Assembly: GCA_030949725.1 (NCBI GenBank) | Contig: JAUZSE010000003.1 | Span: 19,822-83,821 of the forward strand | Source of the DNA: Sulfurovum sp. | GTDB lineage: Bacteria; Campylobacterota; Campylobacteria; Campylobacterales; Sulfurovaceae | Length of the DNA stretch: 64,000 nt | Direction of reading: 5' to 3' | Part shown: positions 1-11,299 of the stretch, piece after piece | Layout: each line of letters opens with the position of its first letter | How positions within the stretch are numbered: the stretch's first letter is position 1 | Made by a program: the position numbers and the translations under genes | The notes under the pieces: model-generated | The model's input: the letters and a program-made list of their open reading frames with translations, nothing else | What the model was told of the DNA's origin: nothing | The model's database searches: none

Positions 1-615
1 CAAACTTATCACGTACAATGACAGCAAAAATGTCATGTTTTTTTGCCAATAATTTCAAGTCTATCTCCCCTACAAAATCAGAAACGATGAACAACAGTGC
101 TTTTTTCTTCAAGCGATTGACCAGATGTTTCTACCAACAGTACCATAATCTGCTTCTTTTCCCAGTGGATCAAAATTTACTATTTCATCTACTGCTTTAT
201 GTACAGCATGAAGTTTTTTACTGGGTTTTGAAAAACTATACATTTTCTCTGCAAAAATCATATGGGAAAAACGATCTGAATTTTTGATAGCAGAAAAACC
301 CAAAGTCGCAGCCACTTCAGCGATAATGTCAGACTTTTGTTTCACCGTACCAAAATACGTAGAACCCGAAAGCATAGAAACTACAACTACATTCAGCTCT
401 CTCTCCTCTTTGTAAATCTTCACAAAAGGTTTACCTAGTTTTGCTGTGGTTTTCCAGTCTATCTTACGAACATCATCCCCATACACATATTCACGAAGTT
501 CTGCGAATTCAAAGCCTTCACCTTGAAAAAGTGATGCATTGTTTCCAAGCATATCTCCGTAAACTTGCTTTTTGGTTTTAAGTACAATCTTTTTGACAGC
601 TTTGTTCATCATCAA
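1..615 (-). CDS. DUF58 domain protein (partial at window edge; frame break near 121-131)
   Basis: ORF 109..615 has the DUF58 pattern (GEGFEFAELREYVYGDDVRKIDWKTTAK). The minus-strand continuation LVNRLKKKALLFIVSDFVGEIDLKLLAKKHDIFAVIVRDKF lies in another frame down to position 1. Confidence 0.8.
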
Positions 616-618
616 ACC

Positions 619-1566
619 CTATGGAATCGGCACAGCCGCTAAAATCTTCTCTATGATCTCATCTGTTGTCACTTCTTCTGCCTGTGCTTCATAAGAAAGG
701 ATGATGCGATGACGCAATATCTCTTTAGCTATATAGGCTATCTCTATAGGAGAAACATAATCCTGCCCTTTTAAGTAAGCAATGGCACGTGCAGCCTTAT
801 ACATATCAATACTCGCACGAGGCGATGCACCAAACTCAATGTATGCTTCCAACGCTTCAAGTCCATACTCTTTAGGATTACGTGTCGCAGATACAAGTTC
901 TATGATATACTTTTCGATCTCTTCATCCATATGCACGGCTAAGGCTTCTTCTCTGATTTTATTGAGATCTTCTATAGTGGCTACTTGTTGTATCTCTCCA
1001 AAAGTATTGTTTGCTGCACGTCTTGCTATCTCAAGTTCTTCTTCTTTGGTGTTATAGCCTACGACTATCTTCATCATAAATCTGTCTAATTGTGCTTCAG
1101 GCAGCTCATAAGCACCCTCTTGTTCTACAGGATTTTGTGTTGCCATTACCAAGAAAGGAAGATCTATTTTAAACGTTTCATCCCCAATGGTCACTTGTCT
1201 TTCCTGCATCACTTCTAGCAAAGCAGACTGCACTTTTGCAGGCGCACGGTTGATCTCGTCTGCGAGTAAAAGGTTTGTAAATATAGGCCCTTGTTTAATC
1301 TTAAAGGCATTGTTTGAGGGGTCATAAATCTCTGTACCTATAATGTCTGAGGGTAAGAGATCTGGCGTAAACTGTACACGTTTAAAATCTAAACCCAAGG
1401 TCTTTGCAAGTGCATTGACCGCTGTGGTCTTAGCCAGTCCAGGTACACCTTCTAAAAGTATATGCCCACGACAAAGCAAACCTGCCAAAAGTCCTTCGAC
1501 CATTTTATCTTGTCCCACAAGCACTTTAGCTATTTCTGTTTTGATATTTTGTATAATTTGACTCAA
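619..1566 (-). CDS. MoxR-family AAA+ ATPase
   Basis: GVPGLAKTTAVNALAK Walker A, LLADEINRAPAKVQSALLEVMQERQVT; adjacent to a DUF58 gene as is typical. Confidence 0.93.
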   Translation of the reverse strand: MSQIIQNIKTEIAKVLVGQDKMVEGLLAGLLCRGHILLEGVPGLAKTTAVNALAKTLGLDFKRVQFTPDLLPSDIIGTEIYDPSNNAFKIKQGPIFTNLLLADEINRAPAKVQSALLEVMQERQVTIGDETFKIDLPFLVMATQNPVEQEGAYELPEAQLDRFMMKIVVGYNTKEEELEIARRAANNTFGEIQQVATIEDLNKIREEALAVHMDEEIEKYIIELVSATRNPKEYGLEALEAYIEFGASPRASIDMYKAARAIAYLKGQDYVSPIEIAYIAKEILRHRIILSYEAQAEEVTTDEIIEKILAAVPIP

Positions 1567-1621
1567 GATACACTCCTACATTTTTATAAAGGAAGTATAC
1601 TTTTGTGAGGTTAATTGAAAG

Positions 1622-2332
1622 TTAATAATTAGCTTCGAGGGAATACCCTACCTTACTATGAGAGACAATAGGCAAATCAGGAAGTAATTTACGTAGTGAA
1701 TACACCAAAGTACGTAAAGCAGAATCTGCTATCTTATCATCTCCCCAAAGGGTTGAAATAAGCGTGTCATATCCTACTGTAGCATTGATATTTTGACTTA
1801 AAATCTCTAAAAGCATTTTTTGCTTCTTATTCAACTTCACAGCTTCCCCATCAAAATACAATATAGACAAAGTACGTGAATAGGTATAATACGCATTGAT
1901 AATTATATCACTACTTGATGCTTCTTTTCTTTTAAGTTGTGATACTTCCATATGTGTCAAGTAGCGTTTATACGCTATCTTCACTGTCGTGAGTACTTCT
2001 TTACTTGAAAAAGGCTTCCCTATAAATCCATAAGGTGCCAGTTCTAAAAGTTCTTCCAGTGTGGCATCATCATTGTGTGCTGTAATAAAGACAATGGGCA
2101 GTGTATAGCGTTCTAATATTTTCCTAGCTAATTGTATACCATCCACTGAACCCTTAATGTTAATATCCATTAAAATCATATCGCAGTTTATATGATTAAG
2201 TGCTGCCATTGTATCTGAAGCCTTATCAAAACAACCCGATACCATCACATCATACTGAGCTAAAACATCTTGTAAATAACGTTGTGTGATGACTTCATCT
2301 TCAACTATGACTATGTTTTTAGGTAACAGCAT
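1622..2332 (-). CDS. Response regulator, REC + winged-helix (OmpR-like) output
   Basis: N-terminal IVIVEDEVITQRYL, MDINIKGSVDG, K in GFIGKPFS; C-terminal LNKKQKMLLEIL...LRTLVYSLRKLLP. Confidence 0.88.
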   Translation of the reverse strand: MLLPKNIVIVEDEVITQRYLQDVLAQYDVMVSGCFDKASDTMAALNHINCDMILMDINIKGSVDGIQLARKILERYTLPIVFITAHNDDATLEELLELAPYGFIGKPFSSKEVLTTVKIAYKRYLTHMEVSQLKRKEASSSDIIINAYYTYSRTLSILYFDGEAVKLNKKQKMLLEILSQNINATVGYDTLISTLWGDDKIADSALRTLVYSLRKLLPDLPIVSHSKVGYSLEANY

Positions 2333-3519
2333 TATAGCTCTTTGTCTCGATCAAAAGAAATCTTAATCTGAACACCCTGTGTGCCATCTATACTTATATT
2401 ATGGTTGGGTAATGTAGCAGACAAATCTTTTATAAGAGTCAAACCTAAAGAGTTGTATGTTCTTGACGTATCATAGCCTTTTCCATTATCTGATATATAC
2501 AAACAATAGCCTTCATTCACTTGCTTAAACGAAATATCAATATTTCCTACCTTATCCTCTTCTTTATCATCAAAAGCATGCTCAATGGAATTGCTTACCC
2601 CTTCATTAAAAATAAGCCCAAGACTCATCGCTGTTTTCATATCTACCACGACAGCATCTATATCAGTATTGATACTATGTTGCGTATAGGTTTGTAAACT
2701 TTGGGCTATCTCTTCAAGGTAATCCTTAATATTCACTTCCTCATAACTTTGATTACTGTAAAGATTTTTATGCATGAGACTCATCGCTTTTAAACGATCG
2801 ACATGGGTTTCAAACATTTTTTTATATTTGGGATCAGTTATCTTAAAAGATTGACTTTCAAGTAAACCCATAATCACCTGCATGTTATTTTTGGTACGGT
2901 GATGTACTTCTTTAAGAAGTATTTGATTTTCTTCAAGGGCTATATTTAGCTTTTTTTCATAAGAACTTCGTTCACTTTCAATAATATATAACATATAAGA
3001 GACAACCAAATACCCTAAAACAATTTGCGAAAGAAGTTCCCATTCATAGACAAACTTTATCCCTGTAAGAAAAGAAAATAAGGGAATAAAGAGTAAAATA
3101 ATAAACATATTTGTACTCCATCTTATCCCCTTGTCTACCCCTAAAAAAAAGAAAACAAATATCGGTAGAGATGCCAGCCAAAACAGTGAAAGTTCAGGGT
3201 CTTGTCCTGGTATTATCAGTGACATTGCAAGCAAAAAAGTAAGTGTTCCTAGGATGATATAAGAGGTATGAAGGATCGTCACATAATGAGGAAAAACAAG
3301 ATATGCAACCATAAGGATAAAGACTATAAACAATTCAATCATCAACATCACATAATAGCCATGAGTCAAATTCTCATAAGCATAAAGAAGCATAATAAAG
3401 ACACCCACCAAAATAAACAGATTGACCATTGTTGCTCTTAACCTGTCACGACTTTGAGGTATAAAATATTTGCCTTTTAATACTTCTGCTTCAAAAAAAT
3501 TCAACGCTATATCCCTCAT
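2332..3519 (-). CDS. Membrane sensor histidine kinase (HisKA_2-type)
   Basis: Multiple N-terminal TM helices, EVHHRTKNNMQVIMGLLESQS H-box, NEGVSNSIEHAF and SDNGKGYD; overlaps the response regulator gene start. Confidence 0.88.
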   Translation of the reverse strand: MRDIALNFFEAEVLKGKYFIPQSRDRLRATMVNLFILVGVFIMLLYAYENLTHGYYVMLMIELFIVFILMVAYLVFPHYVTILHTSYIILGTLTFLLAMSLIIPGQDPELSLFWLASLPIFVFFFLGVDKGIRWSTNMFIILLFIPLFSFLTGIKFVYEWELLSQIVLGYLVVSYMLYIIESERSSYEKKLNIALEENQILLKEVHHRTKNNMQVIMGLLESQSFKITDPKYKKMFETHVDRLKAMSLMHKNLYSNQSYEEVNIKDYLEEIAQSLQTYTQHSINTDIDAVVVDMKTAMSLGLIFNEGVSNSIEHAFDDKEEDKVGNIDISFKQVNEGYCLYISDNGKGYDTSRTYNSLGLTLIKDLSATLPNHNISIDGTQGVQIKISFDRDKEL

Positions 3520-3570
3520 ATTCTATCTAGTAAAGTATAGTAGGAGATTGATTAGTGTAGACTGAGACTA

Positions 3571-6545
3571 TTATTTTTTCAAATATCCCATAGCCGTAGC
3601 GATAATGTCATCATCATCTTTACTACTTGACTTCAACACCACTCTGTCTTTATTCTCTTCTATAAACTCCATATACACATTTTCACCATAAGAAGAGACT
3701 TTTGAAATGCCCTTTTCCCTTGCCAGTACTTTCATCACAATGACATCTATAAACTGTCTGGTCACTGTATCTAGTTTACCAAAACGATCCGCTATTTCAG
3801 ACTCTATCTCATACACTTCTCCTGTACTTTCACAAAGAGATAAACGCCGATAAAGTTCTAAACGTAGTCTGTCTTCTTCTATAAGTTCTTCATTTAAGTA
3901 GGCATCCACGGAGAGTTTCATATCTATGTTTTGTGCCACTTCTTTGTCTTGTCCCGAAAGTTCTTTGATAGCATCTTCAAGCATACGCAAATACAGTGAA
4001 TATCCTATCTGTTTAATGTGTCCCGACTGTGCTTCTCCGATGATGTTTCCTCCCCCACGTATCTCAAGGTCATGAAATGCCAATACCGCTCCAGAACCTA
4101 AATCAGAATGTGACTCTAATGCAAGCAAACGACGTTTTGCATTTTCAGTCAAACGCTCTTTGTCTGCAACCATAAAGTAACAGTAACCTTCTTTAGTTCC
4201 ACGTCCTACACGCCCACGAAGTTGATGCAAGTCTGCTATACCAAAGTTGTCTGATCCATCTACTATCATAGTGTTGGCATGGGGCATGTGTATACCTGAT
4301 TCTACGATGGAAGTAGAGAGAAGCACATCATACTCACCATCTTCAAAAAGCATCATTTCATCTTCTGTTTCTTTGGCTGAAATCTTAGAATGCAGTACGG
4401 CTATGCGAAGTTTGGGAAGTATCTGAAGCAAAACTTTTTTCTTTGCTTCTATCCCTGCGATGGAGTTAAAGACATAAAATGTCTGTCCTCCACGTCGCAT
4501 TTCACGTAGTATGGCTTCTTTGATCACCTTATCATCATAAGACTTCACAAACGTTCTTACTCCCTGACGTTCTGTCGGAGGGGTAAGGATTTCAGAAAAT
4601 GACTTTACATCTGACATAGCAAGATTCAAAGACCTAGGAATTGGCGTAGCAGACATGGAGAGCAGATGCACATCAATGGCTATCTCTTTCAGTGCTTCTT
4701 TTTGTTTCACCCCAAATTTATGCTCTTCATCTATGATCACCAGTGCTAGGTTTTTGAACTTGGCTTTAAGCAAGGCATGTGTTCCTACCACCACATCCAT
4801 TCTTCCATCCGCAAGTGCTTCTAAAGTATTCTTTTTCTCTTTGGCAGTTGAAAACCTATCTAGCTTTCCTATTTTGATACCATGGGAATAAAAACGCTCT
4901 TTCAAAGATTTGAAATGCTGTGATGAAAGTAAGCGTTGTGGGTGCTATCATCATAGCCTGATAGCCGTTTTTCACTGCGATAAACATACCATTCATCGCC
5001 ACTTCTGTTTTACCAAAACCAACATCAGCAGAAAGAAGCCTATCCATAATCTTGCCCGAAGACATATCTTCTAACATCTCCTTGATAGCACGTTCTTGAT
5101 CTTCTGTATGTACAAATCCTGCTTCAGACATAAAGATGGCATGTTCTTCCATATTTTTCTTAAGTCTAATCCCTTTTTTCAAATGACGTTGTGCAGAAAG
5201 ATTGATGATCTGAGAAGCAATAGCAAAGAGCTTTTCTCTCACTTTTGCTTTGAGCTTTTTAAAACTGGCTTTACCTAGTCTGTCCAAGATGGGCAAAGAT
5301 CCCCCCTCTGCCACATAACGGTCTATGACTTCAAGGGAAGAGACAGGGATAAGTAAAGCATCTTCATTTTGGTAATGCATCACTACAAACTCAGATAGTG
5401 AACCCAATATCTCGCGTTTTTCTATGCCTTTAAAAAGACCCACCCCATAATTTTCATGCACCACATAATCCCCAGGTTTCAGTGCATCAAGCACAATACC
5501 TGCTTTCTTGACACGTTTGCGTTTGAGTGGTTTATTGAGTGAAAGTATCAGTCTATCCCCACCGATGATATTGACGATACCCTCTTGGTAGACAAACTCA
5601 ATATTGGCAAAAGAATCAAGCTCCGAACCTCTTACAATACTCTCATTTTTTGCAAGTATGGTAATCTTCTTATCTTTATGTGATTCCAAAAGTTTATTGG
5701 GGTTGACTGCTTCCAAATCACGATATTTATGCCCCTCTGGTATAGAAGGCAGTAAAAATGCTTTGCGTTCTACCAAAGGAGTAGTCAAGTCATAGATCTC
5801 TTTGAGTTCTTCATCTATGCCAGATGCCCATACCCCTGAAAATTCTTCCAAAGCAGACACACCCAAATCATCCAAATGCCATAAACCAAGTGAATTTATG
5901 TCTTTCACAAAAGTATCATATTTACTACGTTCTACCCTACTTTTGAGTGTTTCATATTGGCTTTTATCTAGTGCTAAAAAGGCAGGGGTAAACGTAAAAG
6001 ACTCTAACTCATCAGGATCACGTTTTTGCGTATTTTCATCATAATACTGTATGGTTTCCACTTCTTCATCAAACATCGATATACGGTAAGGTTTATCCGC
6101 ATCTATAGGAAAAATATCTATAATATCTCCACGAAAAGAAACCTCTCCACGCCCAGCAGCAATATCTGTAAAATGATAGCCCCAATGATACAAAGTATCT
6201 TTAAGCTCTTTCAAATTTAAAGTATCACCAAATTCTATAGTTTTGGTAGCAAATAATTCACTTTTAGGAAAAGGCAGTAAGTAAGGTTCTCAAAGGAGAA
6301 ATAAGTACTTTTTTCGTTTGACTGGCATAATACTTTGCCAACGTGATAAAAAATGCCTGCACATCTTCATCATAAGCACGCAAGTCTTCACCTAAAGAAA
6401 CACGAAGGTCAGGCAAGACAAAAGTATCAAAATTTAGAAGTACAGCAACATCACGAATCTGCACTGCTTCTTTATCGTCTTTACAAATAAGTAGCTTTGT
6501 CTCTTTTAACGCTTCTAGGTATTGGTAGGTATTACTTTGGTACAT
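3571..6545 (-). CDS. mfd: Transcription-repair coupling factor Mfd, split by two frame breaks (near 4926-4928 and 6269-6272)
   Basis: Three consecutive ORFs (6264..6545, 4856..6214, 3571..4905) are collinear parts of Mfd: PGDYVVHENYGVGLFKGIEK, SADVGFGKTEVAMNG, IDEEHKFGVKQKE, LHQLRGRVGRG. Frame continuations AFPKSELFATKTIEFGDTLNLKELKD and APTTLTSSQHFKSLKERFYSHG bridge the gaps. Confidence 0.93.
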
Positions 6546-6549
6546 ATAT

Positions 6550-7692
6550 TTATTTTTTCCTATTTTTTAAAAATGCTTCTACAACATAAAATGATCCAAA
6601 AACTAAATACTTCTCATCTTTGTTCACTTTATTCTCAAAATTACTATATTCTAACCCTACTTTTTCTAAAGCTTTTTCTATTTCTTCAAGTGTACTGGCT
6701 CTTTGTGAGTCCATAGCTATGATTTCCACACGTTTTACTTTAGGCTTTAAGACTACGTAAAACCTCTTCATAGTCCTTATCATCAAGACTATTATAAATG
6801 AGTACTACCTTTTCATCTAAGGCTTTTTCTATGGCAGATGCAGCCAAAGGATTATGCCCTACATCTATACGTATATTTGGCGTTAAAGCATAAAATCGTC
6901 CAAAGAGTTCTAAAGATTTTAAATCATCTATAGCATATTTTAGTTCTAATATATCTAAGGCTTCTAGTGCCACACTAGCATTCTCTATGAGGTAATCGGG
7001 CCAGCCTTTTTCTTTGGCAATACACATAAGTATCCTAGGTCGGGGTGTCCCCTCCCCGACAATAATATTTGCACCCTTTTCTAAAACAATCTCTCTCGCG
7101 ACTTCAATCACTTCATCATACACCTGAGGTGCTAACAAAACCTGTTTTTGAATACTACGTATCTTCGTACCTGCTATCTCTTCTATAGTCTCACCCAAAA
7201 ATGCCTGATGGTCTATGCCAATAGGCGTAATAATAGAAAGCTCTTTATCACAGACATTGGTCGCATCAAATTCCCCACCTAGACCTGCTTCTAAGACCAT
7301 TAAATCACAATTTTGAAAGACGACAAAAGCCAAAAGTGTGGTATATTCAAAATAGCTCAACGCATCACGCATCTCTTGACCCAATAGCCTAAAAAGTCTC
7401 TGATGTGCTGTTTCCAATACCTCATCAGAAATATTTTTTCCATCTAGCCAGATACGCTCATTAAATTTCAAAATATGTGGAGAAGTATAATGCCCTACAT
7501 TCAGTCCGCTTTTATATGCCAAATGTGCAAGTATACGTCCTGTTGAACCTTTACCATTTGTTCCCACAAGATGCACAGTTCGAGGCTGTTTGATATGTGG
7601 TTTTAACTACAGGCATAGGCTTCATGTATCCGCTCATGGTCTATCTCTTTATAATAAAGTGGTTTATTTTCTAAAAATGTATTAAAATTCAT
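6550..7692 (-). CDS. folC: Folylpolyglutamate/dihydrofolate synthase FolC, split by two frame breaks (near 6741-6750 and 7601-7606)
   Basis: HLVGTNGKGSTGRILAHL, GHYTSPHILKFNERI, EAGLGGEFDATN, DVGHNPLA. N-terminus MNFNTFLENKPLYYKEIDHERIHEAYA starts at 7692 and overlaps the lptE stop (ATGA). Confidence 0.9.
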
Positions 7693-8207
7693 CGCTCACT
7701 TTTCAACATCCCTTTAGCACTCACATACGCTAAAAATTCATCCAAAGCCTTAGCCAAACCCTTACGAATAGCTTCTGTTCTAAGTGCTGAAGAAGTCAAT
7801 GAACTAGCCTGTATATCTGCTTCAACCATACTTGAAATTGTTTTTTTAAACTTCCCCTCTTTTGTGAGCATATTAAAATGTACCCTAATATTTGCCCGAT
7901 ACCGTGTCACATACCCATTTTCATAAGCCAGTGGTAAGAAACTACTCCCTGCATAAGAAATGCGTATTTGGCTTTGCGCTTTTTCTTTTGAAGTCACACG
8001 ACCTTTAAAACGTGTATAAATCAAGCGGTTTATTTCATCTTTTACAAAAGATGCATTTTCGGGTTCTGCTCTATCGACTAGCACCTCTACATAAATATTT
8101 TCAGAAAAGACATGCTTGACTAGATGAGAAGAAGGTTTATACCCACAAGAAACCAATAGTAGTGCCATGATAGTAAATAATGCCGTGTACATAATTCTTT
8201 GTTTCAT
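7689..8207 (-). CDS. lptE: LPS-assembly lipoprotein LptE-like
   Basis: Lipoprotein signal (MALLLVSCGYKPSSH), between leuS and folC. Confidence 0.75.
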   Translation of the reverse strand: MKQRIMYTALFTIMALLLVSCGYKPSSHLVKHVFSENIYVEVLVDRAEPENASFVKDEINRLIYTRFKGRVTSKEKAQSQIRISYAGSSFLPLAYENGYVTRYRANIRVHFNMLTKEGKFKKTISSMVEADIQASSLTSSALRTEAIRKGLAKALDEFLAYVSAKGMLKSER

Positions 8208-8245
8208 ATTAACTCCCTAGGGTCGATTCACCGACCACTAAACAT

Positions 8246-10688
8246 TTACGCTGGTTTCACCGCAAGGTTTACCAATTTTCCTGGCACTACGATTTCTTTA
8301 ACAATTGTCATACCCTCAAGCCATTTAGCCCCTGCTTCTTTTGCCGCAGCCAAAATTTCATCTTTTGAAGCCGAAGTATTCATTTCTACTTCTGTACGTT
8401 TTTTGCCACCTATCATCACCATATAATTGATACTATCTTGCACAAATACTTCTTCTTTTACTTCAAGTATAGCACCTAGATTTTCTCTTGCAAATAACAT
8501 TTCAGAAAGTTCTGTTGTCACATGAGGAATGATAGGTTCAAGTAAGTTCAGCATAATATACATGCCCTCCGTCCAGACATCGCCATTGTCTTGTTTATCA
8601 AGTGCATTAAGGGCTTCCATACATGCAGCGATAAGTGTATTAAACGCAAATGTTTTTTCATACACATCTGAAGATTTTTGTAAGGCTTCATAGACTTTTA
8701 CACGTGCTAGTTTAGATGCTTTACTTAATGATGCTTGGTCTACGTTTGCTAAAGTATTGCCTGTTACTCTCTCTTTTCTGTCATAAAGTTTTTTGATAAA
8801 CCTATACGCACCCTCAACAGCAGAATCATTCCACTCCAATTCTTTGGTAGGAGGTGCAGCAAAAAGTGTAAAGAGTCTTGCCGTATCTGCTCCATACTTC
8901 TCTATCAAGGCATCGGGATCAATAGTATTTCCTTTTGACTTAGACATCTTTGTACCATCCATAAGTACCATCCCTTGTGTAAGCAAGTTTTCAAAAGGTT
9001 CATCTATGTCATGGTAGCCTAGATCACGAAGTACTTTGGTGAAAAAGCGTGCATAAAGCAAGTGCAAGATAGCATGTTCTATCCCACCTATATACTGGTC
9101 TACACCCAACCAATAGTTCGCATCTTCTTTGTCTATACCTACATCATTCCACTTCTTAGGATTGGTTGCATAACGAAACTGATACCAGCTTGACTGTACA
9201 AAAGTATCAAGTGTATCTGTTTCACGCTTGGCATCTTTCCCACAGATAGGACAAGCACAGTGTGACCAAGTTGGGTGGTTTGCAAGTGGGTTACCCTCAC
9301 CTGTTATCTCCACATCATCAGGCAATGCTATAGGTAGATTTTCTACTTTTTCAGGCACAAGCCCACAATCCTCACAATGCACAAAAGGAATCGGCGCACC
9401 CCAATAACGCTGACGAGAAATTCCCCAGTTTCTCAATTTGTAGTTGGTAGTACCCTTCCCCAAAGACTGCTCTTCAAAATAGCTTATGATCTGTGCTTTG
9501 GCTTCTGTATTTTTCACACCCGTAAATGACCCTGAGTTTTCTAAGTTACCCTCAAAAGTATAAGGCAAGTCATCCCCACCCATTATCACTCTTTTTATAG
9601 GTAAATCATATTTCGTAGCAAATTCAAAATCTCTTTCATCATGTGCAGGTACAGCCATCACAGCACCCCCACCATAAGAGGCAAGTACAAAGTTTGCTGT
9701 CCATACAGGTATCTCTTCAAGGGTCAGTGGGTGTATGACGGTTAAACCTAAGTCATATCCCTCTTTACCCTCTTTGGCACGTTCTATCTCTGTCATATTG
9801 GTGATAGTCAGAATTTTTTCTGCTACTTTTGCATCCAACAAATTATTTTTCAAGAGATACTTCGTGATAGGATGTTCAGCCGCCAAAGCTGAATATGTCA
9901 CACCATAAATCGTGTCTGGACGTGTAGTAAATACAGTGTATGTGTCAAAATTTCCACCAAGTTTAGCTTTCGATGCAGGAGAAAGTTCAAAATCAAATTC
10001 AAGCCCTTGAGACTTCCCTATCCAGTTTTTCTGCATGGTAATCACTTGATTTGGCCATTTACCTTCAAGCTGGTCTAAATCATCTAGCAAATCATCTGCA
10101 TACTTTTTGATGTCGAGGTAATACCCTGGCATTTCTTTAAGTTCCACAGGATTGTCACAACGCCAACAACAGCCTTCTTCTACTTGCTCATTGGCAAGTA
10201 CAGTATGACAGTCCTCACACCAGTTTACCGTCGTAGACTCACGGTAAAGCAGTTTCTCTTCAAACATTTTGATAATAAACTCTTGTTCCCACTTTGTATA
10301 TAAAGGGTCACAAGTCGCAAATTCACGTGTTTTAGAAAATGAAAGACCAAGTGTGTTCAGCTCTTTTTTCATGTAATCTATGTTTGAGTACGTCCAGTCT
10401 TTTGGATGTCGTCCATGTTTAATGGCAGCATTCTCAGCAGGCATTCCAAAAGCATCCCAACCTATGGGATGGAGTACATTAAAATCTTGTTTTCTATAAT
10501 ACCTTGCAAACGCATCACCAATGGCATAATTTCGTACATGCCCCATATGCAAACGCCCAGAAGGAAAAGGAAACATACTCAAAATATATTTTTTTCTTTC
10601 GTGTTAAAGTATCATCAGGCTCAAAAGCCTTCTCATCATCCCATTTCTTCTGCCATTTGGCTTCAATCTCATTTGGATTGTAACTCAT
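8246..10688 (-). CDS. leuS: Leucyl-tRNA synthetase, N-terminus separated by a frame break in a T7 run (10589-10595)
   Basis: [33 protein letters not shown]. The true N-terminus [33 protein letters not shown] is encoded at 10688..10590 in another frame. Confidence 0.95.
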
Positions 10689-10759
10689 ATTTTCTCGCTT
10701 ATATTGTGATTATTTTATAACAATGATTATAGCCAAGATGGGGTTAGGGGGGGAGTTGT

Positions 10760-10782
10760 GATGTATTGTTTAACAATACATC
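10760..10782. repeat. Perfect inverted repeat GATGTATTGTT-T-AACAATACATC
   Basis: 11-bp perfect arms with a single central base. Confidence 0.7.
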
Positions 10783-10845
10783 ATAAATAACCTCGTCCCC
10801 TTAGTTAGCAAGATGACAAATATAGCATTACTAGACACCTGATTT

Positions 10846-11010
10846 CTATTTAGGAATCTCTTTGCCATTGTCTATGGCATCAAGTCTATTTTGGATTTCT
10901 ACTTGAACTTTGTCTTGTTTAAGTAAAACTTTTCCAGAAGGAAAAGCATCAAGTACATGTTTAAATTTATCTATAAAATCATCTTCTATTTCTAAAGTAA
11001 CAACTTGCAT
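10846..11010 (-). CDS. Small antitoxin-like protein (54 aa), orphan
   Basis: My translation: MQVVTLEIEDDFIDKFKHVLDAFPSGKVLLKQDKVQVEIQNRLDAIDNGKEIPK, resembling short type II antitoxins. No toxin ORF found downstream. Confidence 0.5.
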   Translation of the reverse strand: MQVVTLEIEDDFIDKFKHVLDAFPSGKVLLKQDKVQVEIQNRLDAIDNGKEIPK

Positions 11011-11299
11011 ATTTTTCCTTTTTTCTAAATCTTACATTATTATATCATATTTAAATACTTAGCAGTTATTGATTATACCCAATAAGTATCCCCTCCAAAC
11101 CTATCACAAACCCTCATATCAGCAGACTTTACCCCACTCCATTCGTTACTTGGAAGAACATTGGAGCTTTTTCGTCCACCTTTCCATTTCATACTTTCTC
11201 CTTTAGTAATTGGTAAAATTATACCAACCAAAAGTAAAAATCTACTACAATGAGACCAACAAATATGTATACACTTCATACATACAAAGGAATCTCTCT

